Of a DNA stretch of 64,000 bases, positions 34,180-46,208 are shown in pieces. A model generated the notes under the pieces. It was not told where the DNA came from and searched no databases. It was given only the letters and a program-made list of their open reading frames with translations. Each line of letters opens with the position of its first letter. The first letter of the stretch is position 1. The translations under genes and the position numbers were made by a program. This DNA is from Amphiura filiformis (Eukaryota; Echinodermata; Ophiuroidea; Amphilepidida; Amphiuridae): contig NC_092640.1 of NCBI RefSeq assembly GCF_039555335.1, positions 40,654,295 through 40,718,294 of the forward strand, given 5' to 3'.

Positions 34180-34440
34180 CTGAAGAGGTTAAAAAGAACA
34201 GTTTTTATATTGCAACTTCACCAATTAACATTTCATTGATCACAGTAATATGTCATTCTCACCAGCCATTCACAGGATTCACACTGAAATTTACCTGTCA
34301 TTCACTAGTATCAAACTTAAGGAATACTTTCCAGTGCTATTTTTTTATTTTTTTATTATTCGTTTATTATTCAGGAAATTCCATCAATACAAATGTACTG
34401 GTCTCCCTGGAAGACCTGATTTTATATATAAATGTAAATA

Positions 34441-35326
34441 CACTCCTCAAAGGAATTAAAGGATCAGTTGAATATAATCAGCATTTTTGAAAACATTGGA
34501 TATGATAATATTATTGATAATTGTGCTTGATCTTTCATTAAATAACTTGTTCCCTAAGTTGTAAACAAAATTCACTCATTACAAATATCCGCTATTACCC
34601 ACATCTTGATGGGAGGGGGAAAATGGAGACTAAAATTTCGGTTTTGAAGCCATTTTTCAAACATCAAGTTCAAAGCACATATTGAGATGGGTTTGTGTAT
34701 GTGAAGTGTGTTTGGGTCCATACGTCACATTAGTGGGTATAAGATGCCCTCAATGTTTCCCCGGGGGTGGAGAAGTCATTAATGTAACCGCACAAAAGCT
34801 GATCTCCGCCCATCCTCACATATCTGAGAGTAGGGGTCATATTTGAGCTCCCTTAATACTGCAACATAATGCATGAATGAATACTCTATTATGTTTTGTC
34901 GTTCTGTGCCATTTAATGATCACGATTAAGACCCCTACCCTCAAAGAAACGAGGAAGGGGTTGGGTGGTCATCTTTTGTGCGGTTACATTAATGACTTTC
35001 CCCACCGCGGGGATATATTGGGGGCATCTTATACCCACTAATGTGACGTATAGACCCACACACATGTCACATACACCATCCCACCCCAATATGTGACTTG
35101 ACCTTGACTGTAATGACGTTTGAAAACTTCCTTCAAAATCAAAATTTTGGCCTCCATTTTCCTCCCTCCCCTCACGATGTGGTTGATGGCGGATATTTGT
35201 AATGAGTGAATTTTGTCTGCAGCTTAGGGAGCAAGTGATGTAATGAAAGATCAAGCACAATTATCAATAATATTATCATCATATCCAATGTTTTCAAAAT
35301 GCTGATTATAACTCCTTTGAGGAGTG
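34441..35326. mobile_element. 886-bp foldback element
   Basis: The ends CACTCCTCAAAGG and CCTTTGAGGAGTG are inverted. The arms of about 400 bp stay alignable through GCACAATTATCAATAATATT, ATGAGTGAATTTTG and TAATGTGACGTA. The centre is near 34,880 (ATTATGTTTTGTCG). No ORF of known type was seen. Confidence 0.8.
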
Positions 35327-36252
35327 TATATATACATGAACATGATAATAACAATAGAAGAAATACATATTGCACAAAACAAAAGAACCAAACATCACAC
35401 AAAACAAAATCCAATAATGTTTAGCTCTAATTATTATACAAAACTTACAGACCAATTGCACTTTAAAATTTATCCAAACTCATTTAATTAAAATTGATAC
35501 GAAGATTGGGAGGAAGCTTGTTCCAAGCAACTCAAGATCTGTAAACTTAAAGGAAAGTTTTCTTTCCAGAAGAGGTTTTCCATATTGGAACAACCAAACT
35601 GTCTTGAGATTGACCCCTTGAACATTTGGAATGTGTAGAATGAGTGAAAGTAAAATTTGAAGAAAGATACTCAGGAGCAATATGTGTGAGACATTTAAAA
35701 CTCCAGGCCTTTCATCATATAGTCTACTGAAATTCTGATATCTGCCCATTAAGTAAAATCTGGACACTATGTATGACAAAGCATTTGAAGTAGCAGGTGT
35801 CAAAGTGGAGTGATCTACCTGCGTAGTTTTGTTACCTACAATGTATTTTTGTTGTTAGCACGGTGATCTAAATAAAATAGTGCTTTATCAATTCTTGATG
35901 TTTTACAGGGCGAGTCAAAAAAAAGTGTAATAGAGCAAAGAATCGATATTTATGTAAGAACCAAGTTGAACTTTACCATTATTGAAAGTTTCTATAAATG
36001 CCGCACTCAATAGTCACCTTCTGGGTAAAAAAGTGAATCGCGACTACCGTTTAATTTTTATGAGTCCTTTTGCTGCGATACCCAATTTCATTGTCCATGA
36101 GGTACCATGTTTTTGAGTGAGTGCACACAATGCACAATAAAGGCACCAGCTCTGAAACTGACTTTAAATAAGGTTGATTTTCTGCATTATTTTAATTTCT
36201 TTTGAAAAGCCCGGCTACAAATTTGTATGTTTTTGATAGAGAATAAACATCT

Positions 36253-36525
36253 TTAACCCTAACACTGGACCCTGCTTTTTGGGATCGGAAGTCAAAGAAG
36301 ATCCGAAAAAGTCAAGGAGAAGAAGAATTTTTGACTTGGCACCCCCGGGATTCGAACCTTTGACCCCGCGCATGCCAACCACACGATCACGGACCGGTAG
36401 CTACACGGGTTATTGCTGCCCGGCCCGTGCGCATATAACACTTAGGGTGAGTGCGTCATCGCAGACCCTGGGATTCATGCATGCGCAGAATTTTTCATCG
36501 TAAGATTTTTGGGTGTTAGGGTTAA
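36253..36525. mobile_element. TTAA/telomere-like-ended element with tRNA-like B box, copy 1
   Basis: Bounded by TTAACCCTAACAC and GGTGTTAGGGTTAA (inverted). Read on the minus strand, the middle contains GGTTCGAATCCCGGGGGTGCC, a tRNA T-arm/B-box and acceptor-like stretch, preceded by GTAGCTACCGG. The right portion has GAGTGCGTCATC and ATTCATGCATGCGCAGA, shared by all family members. TTAA ends suit a piggyBac-type target, and the B box suggests a tRNA-derived core. Confidence 0.65.
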
Positions 36526-36557
36526 CATAGGCTCTAATCTGGAAAAATACATCTTAG

Positions 36558-36939
36558 TTAACCCTAACACTGGACCCTGCTTTTTGGGATCGGAAGTCAA
36601 AGAAGATCCGAAAAAGTCAAGGAGAAGAAGAATTTTTGACTTGGCACCCCTGGGATTCGAACCTTTGACCCCTCGCATGCCAACCACACGATCACGGACG
36701 GTAGCTACATCGGGTTATTGCTGCCCAGCCAGCAATTCCGTGCGCGATATAACACTTAGGCTGATTAAGCGCCATCGCAGACCCTGGGATTCATGCATGC
36801 GCAGAATTTTGCTGCCCGGCCAGCAATTCCGTGCGCATATAACACTTAGGCTGATTGCGTCATCGCAGACCCTGGGATTCATGCATGCGCAGAATTTTTC
36901 ATCGTAAGATTTTGTAAGATTTTTGGGTGTTAGGGTTAA
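36558..36939. mobile_element. TTAA/telomere-like-ended element, copy 2
   Basis: Same ends and tRNA-like B box as copy 1, only 32 bp away and in the same orientation. It has an internal tandem duplication of about 86 bp that repeats the GCCAGCAATTCCGTGCGC to CATGCGCAGAATTTT stretch. Confidence 0.65.
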
Positions 36940-37330
36940 TTAAAGTCAAGGTAAAATGAAAATAACAACAAATAATTGTTTCTTCTTCTCAAACAAGATC
37001 AAGGGCAATAACACTTTGGATGCTATATTTCATTTCAATGCCAATGAGAATAAGAAAATGTCAGTTGTTTCAAATATACCTTACACAGAGTGGGCTGATA
37101 TTCAAATTTTAGATGTCTCTTGGACAAACATGAAAATTGGGTATCACTATAAAATGTGCCATAAAAACAAAACAGCAACTGCTAATTTCTTGATTTTTTC
37201 ACAAAAGGACACTAATGGATATATCATTTATAATATGTTTTAAAAGCTAAAAGGTTGAACTCACCCTGTAGTATGCTAATGTTGCATACTTGTTTGACAA
37301 ATAAGAAGGATGTTGTACACTTCCACTCAC

Positions 37331-37745
37331 CTGTGTCATTAGTTAGTATATTCAGATAGCTGCATGTAAAATCCTCTCTGAGGATAAGCATAACTGCGAA
37401 CCTCAAAAGTGATGACTATCATATCAGTTCCATTAGGCGATATCATATCAAGTGGCAGACTACTTCCTGTTAGTGCCACTTCTCTCCAATTTGCTTCATC
37501 ACGTCCAAAATATAAGTAAGCACCATATGTATCTATGGAGAAATCCACAAAGTGGATGTAAATGCTGCTTCCAGTTACAACTTCAAACCCCTGAAATTCG
37601 CCGGGACCAGATGAGGTACTTACAAACCACTGGCAGATGAGGTCTCTCTCATAACTTGTGATGTAATTGGATGGGTAGTTTTTTGATGTTAGGTTGAATA
37701 CCATGCCATTATCAGGTAAAGTTATAATAGGCTCAATTCCACAAT
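37331..37745 (-). CDS. CUB domain exon 2 (stop or frame shift near its end)
   Basis: A full CUB domain: CGIEPIITLPDNG, SKNYPSNY, the IHFVDFSIDTYGAYLYFG acidic strand region and a terminal PQRGFYMQLSEYTN. In the domain frame a TAA follows EYTN. The exon then runs 14 more bases to a perfect donor (ACACAG|GTGAGT), which is in phase 1 only in another frame. The string ACTAACTAATG looks like a 4-bp tandem duplication. One CTAA fewer would join EYTND to the next exon in phase 1. Either this is a small insertion, or the protein genuinely stops here and the downstream exons belong to another gene. Confidence 0.8.
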
Positions 37746-37874
37746 CTGCAAAATGAAAATATTGCATGAAACGAAAATGAACAATGAACACTTTTAATTG
37801 TCATGTTTGAATTTTTTTTGCTCATGTTGAATCATTCATATCATGAAGTGGGAAGTTTATACTTTTTTATCTTA

Positions 37875-38822
37875 CTAGTGCACCTGCAGCTGTAATGGCC
37901 CTGTAGCTATTAGGGCACCAGGTGGATGATAGAGATACTGCTTGACCCCTGATGACCCTTTTGAGTTTATAACATGTGGGCCTGTAGCTGTAATGGCCCT
38001 TTAGCTATTATTGGGGTATGTGGGTGCTTATTGGGGTATGTGGGCGCTTATTGGGGTATGTGGGCGCTTATTGGGGTATGTGGGTGCTTTTTGGGGTATG
38101 TAGGCGCTTATTGGGTATGGGCGCTTATTGGGTATGGGCGCTTATTGGGTATGGGCGCTTATTGGGTATGGGCACTTATTGGGGTATGGGCGCTTATTGG
38201 GGTATGGGCGCTAATTGGGGTATGGGCGCTTATTGGGTATAGGCGCTTATTGGGGTATGGGCGCTTATTGGGTATGGGCACTTATTGGGGTATGGGCACT
38301 TATTGGGGTATGGGCGCTAATTGGGGTATGGGCGCTTATTGGGTATAGGCGCTTATTGGGGTATGGGCGCTTATGGGCGCTTATTGGGGTATGGGCGCTT
38401 ATTGGGGTATGGGCGCTTATTGGGGTATGGGCTTAAATCATTTTCAGCAAGTTTGGGTCCGATTGGACAACGTTTGAAATTTCAAAATCATTTGCAGCAA
38501 TGCATTCTGGGTAGACATTACAGTGCATTTCAAATTGGGCAAATAGCCAAAAGCTGGATGAAACATGTCCAGAGTTGCCCAGTACACATATTTGTATCCA
38601 CTTGCTGCTGCTTTTGCTATCCAGTTGGGGTGTTTTTTCCCCTTAGATGACCTTTGAGCTCGAGGGGGCCCTTCGAAAACCACCCGGTCAACATGCTTTT
38701 CCCGTTACCTATCCATATCCAAAATTTTGGCTCGATGCGTCAAAGCGCGGCGGAACACATAGCCGGACAGACAGACAGATAGATAGATAGACAGATAGAG
38801 ACCGCTTATTATTTTATTAGTA
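37875..38822 (-). mobile_element. Helitron-like element A (minus strand)
   Basis: 3' end GCAGGTGCACTAG|T on the minus strand at 37,875, and 5' TACTAATAAAATAATAAGCGG at about 38,820, joined directly to element B. It contains the G-rich minisatellite at 38.0-38.4 kb in place of part of its GGTCA-rich body. Confidence 0.65.
38018..38432. repeat. G-rich minisatellite
   Basis: About 23 copies of an 18-20 bp unit, TTATTGGGGTATGGGCGC with variants. Each unit has two or three G runs, so the plus strand could form quadruplexes. Long open frames across it are artefacts of the repeat. Confidence 0.9.
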
Positions 38823-39582
38823 CTAGTGCACCTGCAATGGCCATGTAGCTATTAGGGCACCAGCTGCATGATAGAGATACTGCTTGACCCCTGATAACCC
38901 TTTTTGACTTTATGACATGTTCCTGACATATCAATGATTCTTTTTACCATGTTCAAATGGGCATACTCTAACATTTGATCCCATATGACCTTTGACCTCG
39001 ATTTGATTTTGTTCATGCTCCCGTGATATAAAGAATACTTTTAGCCAGAATGGGCGAAGTTTGAAATATTGACCCTGGATGATCTTTGACCTTGGTTGCC
39101 CTCAATTGTATTTTGCGCATATATTTCCCTCATATCAAGGATTCCACCCACTAAGTTTGAGCCCGATAGGACAAAGTTTGAAATCCATGACCTTTGACCT
39201 TTAACCTCGGATGACCTCGATATAATGTTTTCATGCTCCCCTCATACGAAGGTTTCACCCACCAAGTTTGAGCCCGATTGGACAAAGTTTGAAATTTGAC
39301 CCCTCCGTAATGACCTTTGACCTCGATTTTATTTCGGGCATATATTCCCCTCGTATCAAGGATCCCAGCCACCAAGTTTGGGCCCGATCGGACAAAGTTT
39401 GTAATTTTGACCTTTGACCTTGACCTCCGATGACCTTCAACACTACCCAGTAAACAGCGCCCACCTGGTACCCATTATATGTCTGAAATATCGGAACCAT
39501 GCGTCGAAACGTGGCAAAACGCATAGCCGGACAGACAGACACACAGACACACACACATCTAACGGCTATTATTTTAGTAGTA
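38823..39582 (-). mobile_element. Helitron-like element B (minus strand)
   Basis: 3' GCAGGTGCACTAG|T at 38,823, then GGTCAAAGGTCA-rich body and a 5' end reading TACT(A/-)CTAAAATAATAG with GACAGACAGACACAC microsatellite. It is joined head-to-tail to A and C without host DNA between. Confidence 0.65.
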
Positions 39583-40240
39583 CTAGTGCACCTGCAGCTG
39601 TAATGGCCATGTAGCTATTAGGGCACCAGCTGCATGATAGAGATACTGCTTGACCCCTGATGACCCTTTTTGACTTTATGACATGTTCCTGACATATCAA
39701 TGATTCTTTTTACCATGTTCAAGCCCAAATGGGCATACTCTAACATTTGACCCCATATGACCTTTGACCTCGGTTTGATTTTGTTCATGCTCCCGTGATA
39801 TAAAGAATACTTTTAGCCAGAATGGGCAAAGTTTGAAATTTTGACCCTAGATGAACTTTGACCTTGGTTGACCTCAATTTTATTTTGCGCATATATTTCC
39901 CTCATATCAAGGATTCCACCCACCAAGTTTGAGCCCGATAGGACAAAGTTTGAAATTCATGACCTTTGACCTTTAACCTCGGATGACATCCATATGTTTT
40001 TCATGCTCCCCTCATACGAAGGTTTCTACCCACCAAGTTTGAGCCCGATTGGACAAAGTTTGAAATTTGACCCCTCCGTAATGACATTTGACCTCTGTTG
40101 ACCTCGATTTCATTTCGCGCATATATTTCCCTTGTATCAAGGATTCCACCCACCAAGTTTGAGCCCGATCGGACAAAGTTTGAAATTTTGACCTTTGACC
40201 TCTGATGACCTTTAAACCCACGCGGTTAACATGCTTTTCC
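39583..40240 (-). mobile_element. Helitron-like element C (5'-truncated)
   Basis: 3' CTAG at 39,583. The body is nearly identical to B (TTAGGGCACCAGCTGCATG, CCCCTCCGTAATGAC) but is cut off at CATGCTTTTCCCGG before the GGCGAAACG-type 5' region. Confidence 0.6.
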
Positions 40241-40539
40241 CGGTAAATGTAATGATGATAAGTATATAAACACATTTCTAAAATTTTAAACTGACTTTCA
40301 GCACAAAAATTCAACCTTGAATTTTCAATGCGTGACAAACTCATCTTCAACGGAAGAAGTCCTATGTTGTGATGGACTTGCCCTTTTGTTTAAACTTTTA
40401 GAAATTGTTTATCACCAGCACGTATGAACTTACATTCGAGTATATAAGTATATATTTTCAGAAAGGAAAATTAGCATTTTTTGAGAAAATCACAAAATTT
40501 GATTTAATCTTACTGCTTCAAGGAAGGCATGTATGGACT

Positions 40540-40775
40540 ATAGACCGTATCGAATAAACTCAAGCGGAACGGTATAACAATTGAAATGGCAGCCACGTTG
40601 GTTCTAAGTTTTAAGTGACAGAGGGACAGGTGTCTAGTTCGATTCCAAAACCATTCATACCTATCACATGTTTTATTGTATTAACGTGCGAATTGCCCTG
40701 TGGTACCTTATGGTGGACAGAATTGTATTTCAATGACGAGTGGCGTAGTATTCGATAGGGTCTATACTACCATTC
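40540..40775. mobile_element. Short MITE
   Basis: Inverted ends CTATAGACCGTATCGAATA (40,540) and TATTCGATAGGGTCTATAC (about 40,750-40,770). The interior has no ORF. Confidence 0.6.
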
Positions 40776-40842
40776 CACTTTAATGCATACTAGGGTCTAT
40801 AATTAAATAAACTTATAATACAAGCTCAAATAATAAACTTAC

Positions 40843-40962
40843 AGTCACAATCCAGTTCATCGCTACCATCTGCACACTGTGTTACAAAGTCACATTGATC
40901 CCAGCAACTTGGTGTGCATGTTCCATCTGCACATTGAAATTGATCCGGTCTACATAATCCAG
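40843..40962 (-). CDS. LDLa domain exon after the protease
   Basis: This 40-codon, phase 1-1 exon has an acceptor after a pyrimidine tract ending TTACAG and donor GTAAGTTT. It encodes an LDLa repeat: CRPDQFQCADGTCTPSC, then FVTQCADGSDELDC. The calcium-cage pattern D-G-S-D-E is intact. It carries seven cysteines plus one extra (SCWDQC) in the central loop, which is unusual and may add a disulfide. Confidence 0.87.
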
Positions 40963-41148
40963 CTGTAAAGAGGACATATAATAAATGCGTCATTAGGCAA
41001 AGAAAAGCAATATTTTGTCAAAACTTTTTTTTTTTTATTTTATTGTTTACAGAGCTGGCTATAAATGTACAAATGTACAAAACTATAGCTAGAATATTAT
41101 GAGGTAGATGACCATTTTAAAACAATACATTGCTCAGCATTAAAAGGG

Positions 41149-41411
41149 CAGGGCTGTCAACTCTCACGCATTGGCTGTGAGTCTCACGCATTGGGACACT
41201 TTCGCACGGTCTCACACCAAGGTAGTATAATCTCACGCCTAGGTAGTAAATATCACGCAAAAAGCTGGAAAATGAGTAAAATCTCACGCATAGTCATGAA
41301 TAATTTGTTGCCGTGGCTCAAATAATCATGGTACAAAATGAACATTGGAGTCGGTAAATTCCGGTACGCCTCTGTCTCACGCTAAGCAATTCCAAAAAGT
41401 TGACAGCCCTA
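41149..41411. mobile_element. hAT-like MITE
   Basis: Termini CAGGGCTGTCAACT and AGTTGACAGCCCT are inverted. The flanks TAAAAGGG and AAAAAGGC are a degenerate 8-bp match. The interior repeats TCTCACGC six or more times. Confidence 0.7.
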
Positions 41412-42060
41412 AAAAGGCTCTATCAATGATTTTCTAAATCAGAAAATAAACAAAATCATGTCTTTGGAATGGCAATGTGTGTTTAAGACCCAGTCCTCAC
41501 TAGCATTTTTTTGTCATTGTGTCATTATTTCCTGATTATGAAACAATTGTAATAAATGAGCGATGAGAGCGTTCACATGATCAGCACCTCTTTATTGTGT
41601 CATAATCACTTCTGGTTATACACAGTCACACGCCACAGCAATTACTAAGTCCATTTGAATACATGATTTCAAAACCCACCAAAGTCCATGGGAAGTGATT
41701 TTGAGAAAAAAACCTGTGTATCGTTTTAATTCCTTCAGTTAGATTTACCTGGTCAATATGGAAAATTTTACGTGCAAATGAGTGGGTTAAACTGTATTAG
41801 GTATGACGATTAGCATTTCAGGAACTTCGTGGGGTTCATTTTAAATGCTGGACTTGGGTGGTTTTTTAAATCATATACAAAGGCAACAATGTTGGAATGA
41901 GATTACCACTAGTAAGATAATACAAAATAAAGCACACATGTATGTATAATGTTGATAAGCATACTGCCATGTAATATAAACCACACACTTTCCTTGATTA
42001 AGCCCTTTTTTTTTCCAAAGTCACTCTCTAGCAATGAATGTGTTACAAGTGGACTACAAT

Positions 42061-42260
42061 AATGTACTGGATTTCAATCAATGTGTTTCAAGAATCAAAT
42101 CCTGGACTTGGGTGGTTCTTTCATATATGCTATTTTTCACATGCTCAATAGACACAGGATGAATTTGAGTTGTTCTTTCATATATATAACAGGCCTATGT
42201 ATAGCAACAATTTCCCATGCTTAACTCAATTTGGCCAAAGTATGGACTTGGGTGGGTTTT
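42061..42260. repeat. Dispersed GGACTTGGGTGG repeats in the post-trypsin intron
   Basis: GGACTTGGGTGG occurs at about 41,850, 42,100 and 42,245, each followed by T-rich and CATATAT sequence. Loose repetition, function unknown. Confidence 0.5.
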
Positions 42261-42627
42261 GTATTCATATATTCATTTATAAGTAAACATGATACAACAA
42301 CAAAGCTACTTTTCATCACCAATTACGACATGATTATGCTACGAACCGGCCAAATGATGAAAATTTTCATCATTCGATGTTGCAATTGAAGTTGACCCCC
42401 CCACACACACACAAAATACCACAAATTTTCACATTAAACAACACAATACAAACACTGGCACTACTAAAACAGCTAGGCAACTAGCATGGCAATGAATAAA
42501 ATGGTTAAATACATTGCATAGTTGAGGTATTTATCTGCAGATTTAGTAAAAATGATCACATTATTAGGATGCAATGGCACATATCACATTTTTCTTATAT
42601 TTGTGTTACAAATAATGAACTGCGCTA

Positions 42628-42906
<279 letters not shown>

Positions 42907-43048
42907 TTAAACCAAAGATACATCACAAACAGTGTTAGAGGAAACGGACCAAATAAATATAGGATAGGCTTAAAGGGTGTAAATATAGTTGAAATTAATT
43001 CACCACACTGAATAAAGACTGTAATCATGTACGTTCTGCTGACATTTG

Positions 43049-43355
43049 CAGACCTGCCAACCTACTGAAGTCAGAAAGAGGGACATTGAGGCCAAAACCT
43101 TGTACATGTACATGTACACAAACCAGGTACCAACAAATTCAAAGACTTGAGGTGTGCAATACTTTCAGAATTCAGGAAGGTTTTGCAAGTCTAAAATATT
43201 TTAAAGTTTAATTTGCATCATTTTCTGCTGTTCTTACAATTAAATTTGAAATCACTGAAATTTTCAGAAAGCGTAACTGCATGTCCCTCTTTTTTACTTT
43301 GGAAAACCCCAAATGAGGGACAATCCCTCAAAATGAGGGACAGTTGGTAGGTCTA
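43049..43355. mobile_element. MITE with CAGACCTGCCAAC ends
   Basis: Inverted ends CAGACCTGCCAAC and GTTGGTAGGTCTA with subterminal GAGGGACA repeats. hAT-like termini. It lies in the intron between trypsin exons 3 and 4. Confidence 0.7.
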
Positions 43356-44151
43356 CTTTTGATCATAGTCTGCTAATAATCTGACATCAGCTGAAAACAC
43401 TCCTACCTACAGATCTAGGAAACTGACATTATATTGGGATAAAAAAATGGGTGGCCTGAAAATCAAATGCAAAATGAGTTCTTCAAATTCTTATTTTTTG
43501 AGTTGGGATTTATGGCAACATTCTTCAATTCACAAATAAAATGTCAGATCAGTGCAGAGTATGTTAGATATTAAAAAAATTATGATTTTCGTAGGATTTA
43601 ATGATTTCATATTCCTTGTAAACAAAAATGTAGGAGAAAAATATATATGAAAATATATTTTTTTCTAGATTTCTCAAATAAATGTGGTCAACTTGCTACC
43701 AAACACAAAAAGTACACAGCCTACAGAAAACAAACAAGTTTTTTTTTTGTCTAAAAGCATTGCATACTAGATATACATTAACAGCCTAAGAAACCAAATC
43801 ATATTTTTCACCCCATGCAAAATTAAAGCAAGGTGTTCTAGTAATTTCAAATGAACAAAATATCAATGGACCACTCCTGGAAAAGAATAATTTACAATCA
43901 AAGTATTGACCTTGAGAATCCTATGTCGATAATTCACAGATAATTATATATATTTTTTATGGTACCTTTAAAGGTCCTTGACCCTATTGACCGCCTCATT
44001 CCCATTATTCCTCATCAATTTTAGTATCAGCTCATATTATTCTCATTACCCCAGTAAAAACTATTTAACACCCACGGTATGTTTCGATTAGACATGGTGT
44101 GAACAAAAATGTGGTGAACTGTACGTGGTAACCACACCAGAAGTGTATGTA

Positions 44152-45215
44152 CAGCATATCCCAAAAGTAACTTAAGATTGTGAATTGGACATATATCTCA
44201 AATATTTCCTACTTCATACCAAAATGGAGAACATATTCATCTAGATTGATCTTTTAGAATTATTCTGATACCAAAAACAGCATTATTGATGACCCTTTGA
44301 CCTTACTGTGCGACTGTACATATGTGTGTATCAAACCCACAAAAGCAAGCTCATGTGTTCTTTGTTCAAGAACATGAATGATGTGCTTCCCTGAACAATA
44401 GAGTTGGTTCACTCACTGCAAGCACGCTACATTTAGGTATGAACATTAATGGATTACATGGCTTAGCGTAAGCGTGACTGCTGTTTTAGATTATAATTAG
44501 GATATATTGACAATATTAAACTTTACTTTAAAACAGTTGATGTGAAGATGAATTTCCTATAGATCAACGGATTCAGGTCGTATGGTTCTTTGCCGAGACA
44601 AAGTCGGACAAACTCACTGAAGCAATATTTAGGGAACAGTTTAATGTAAATACAATCCAGCAACTAGTGCTGAAATTCCTATCAACTGGATCTGTTCATG
44701 ATCTACTTCGGGCAGGACGTGGAAGAACAGGAAGATAGGCTACAAACATTGATGTCATACGAAGAGCGGTGGCGAAAAGCCCAAGGTGATCAGTACGTCG
44801 ACTTTCAATGGAGAACAACGTACCGCGTACAACTGTTCATCGAATCCTCAGAAAAGATCTTAAGTAGTTTCCATATAAAACCCAGATATTACAGAAAATG
44901 AAGATTACGCATTGAAAACAAACAAACAAACAATCAAACAAACACAGCCAAATTAAACAAAACATATTTTAAAATGATAACACGTTATATTGTGATCACG
45001 TCTCAAATGACGAGACTTATTTTGCGTTTATAAAAGTGGGTTTTACGGTACGGTAGATATCCATTAATTTCATGCCAAAGGGTCATGACCACATAGAATC
45101 ATAACATTTCTAAAAGAATTATCTACATACTGTGCAATTTTTGTAACAACACTATTAACCCAACGCAAGTTATGGCAAATTCACAATGTTAGGGAACTTT
45201 TGGGACACCCGGTAC
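44152..45215 (+). mobile_element. Mariner-like transposon relic with DUF4817-type HTH
   Basis: Around 44,545-44,900 three frames give RIQVVWFFAETKSDKLTEAI, REQFNVNTIQQLVLKFLSTG, SVHDLLRAGRGRTG and VPRTTVHRILRKDL. This resembles the DNA-binding helix-turn-helix of DUF4817/Tc1-mariner transposases. The flanks ATATCCCAAAAGTAAC (44,156) and TTTTGGGACACCC (45,200) are plausible inverted ends. The catalytic domain is absent. Confidence 0.55.
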
Positions 45216-45470
45216 TATACCGGTACATTGGTATACATGTTTTTGCTTCTCATATCAAAACAGGGACAGTCTCAAAACCACTGGAGCAATATAATTCAAA
45301 ATTTGGAAACACATTTTCAGGTGTGCGTCCTTGTTTGCAGGTCTATATTCACACACACACAAAAAATAGAGTTGCATCATATAATTACTTAATGACATGG
45401 CAAATACACCAAGCTCACATCATCCTTTTCTCCAATCATGACAATTAAAATAGGGACGGCGGTACCAGAC

Positions 45471-45776
45471 AGGTCGTCCAAAGATAGATTTTTTTTTTCA
45501 TTTTCAGCCTATTTTACAAGTTGACCTCAAATGACCTCTGACCTCAGTGTGTGACCTTGGATATCACCTATACATAATAGTACCCATAATGCAGCTATGA
45601 ACCAAGTTTGATTGAAACAGGATTTTAACTGTTCATATGAGACCAAATTTTAACCAAAAGCCTGACACAATTGTTGACACACACACCCCCACACCCCGAC
45701 GGACACCCCGACCGAAGGACACACACCCCGACACACAACTTGTGATGCCATAAGGTCTTTTTCCTCTGGACGACCT
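45471..45776. mobile_element. MITE with AGGTCGTCCA ends
   Basis: Inverted ends AGGTCGTCCAAAG and CTCTGGACGACCT enclose a TGACCTC-rich body and a CACACACCCCGAC repeat. It lies immediately downstream of trypsin exon 3. Confidence 0.65.
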
Positions 45777-45807
45777 AAAATGACTGCAGCTAGAGACATA
45801 TACATAC

Positions 45808-45959
45808 CTGACATGTATCATTTCCTACAATGCCAGCACAGATCATTTCATCTGTAATTCTAGAACCATAATTGAAATCAGCGCTTCTGCAGTGTTCTGA
45901 TGATATCAGTGGTACACTCACTTGCTGGAGACCGTCTGGTCCATAATAATAATAATCAC
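45808..45959 (-). CDS. Trypsin domain exon 3 (substrate-pocket region)
   Basis: This exon encodes GPDGLQQVSVPLISSEHC, the RITDEMICAG segment and NDTCQ, which ends exactly before the active-site GDSGGP. Asp in NDTCQ aligns with residue 189 at the bottom of the S1 pocket, predicting cleavage after Lys or Arg. The N-terminal side has an unusual run of four tyrosines after an Asp in the autolysis-loop region. Phase 1 in, phase 0 out, donor GTATGTATA. Confidence 0.9.
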
Positions 45960-46208
45960 CTGTAAAGGTATTAATTCAAGTTAAAAATAGAAGTATGACT
46001 TCATTCATGTTATAAAACAGTTTATAAGTGAAGAAACTATTTAAATATTTATTCCGGATGGCAAAATTTGTGAAAGAAACAAATTCTCTTAATTTTCCAA
46101 AATTAGGTTCGGTATTCTTTTGTACAGTAAAAAACACCCACATTGTTCCTTCTCCTGAACCAGGAATATCTAGAACTCAAAAGACTCCACAATACAAACA
46201 CCAATTAC

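Noticed and set aside
35905-36020. Separate transposon with a CAGGGCGAGTCAAAAAA terminus
   Set aside because: Only one candidate end was seen, with no matching inverted partner or transposase in reach.
36340-36365. A tRNA gene on the minus strand
   Set aside because: Only the T-arm/B-box and part of an acceptor-like stretch are present. No cloverleaf with a proper D-arm and anticodon arm could be built, and the copies are part of a repeat family.
36956-37243. 95-codon plus-strand frame with Lys/Asn/Ile-rich composition
   Set aside because: It lies in an intron of the minus-strand gene, with no domain, no splice context and AT-rich composition expected by chance.
37974-38436. Frames of 73-124 codons rich in Trp, Gly, Ala, Leu
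   Set aside because: All derive from the G-rich minisatellite, with every frame open by periodicity.
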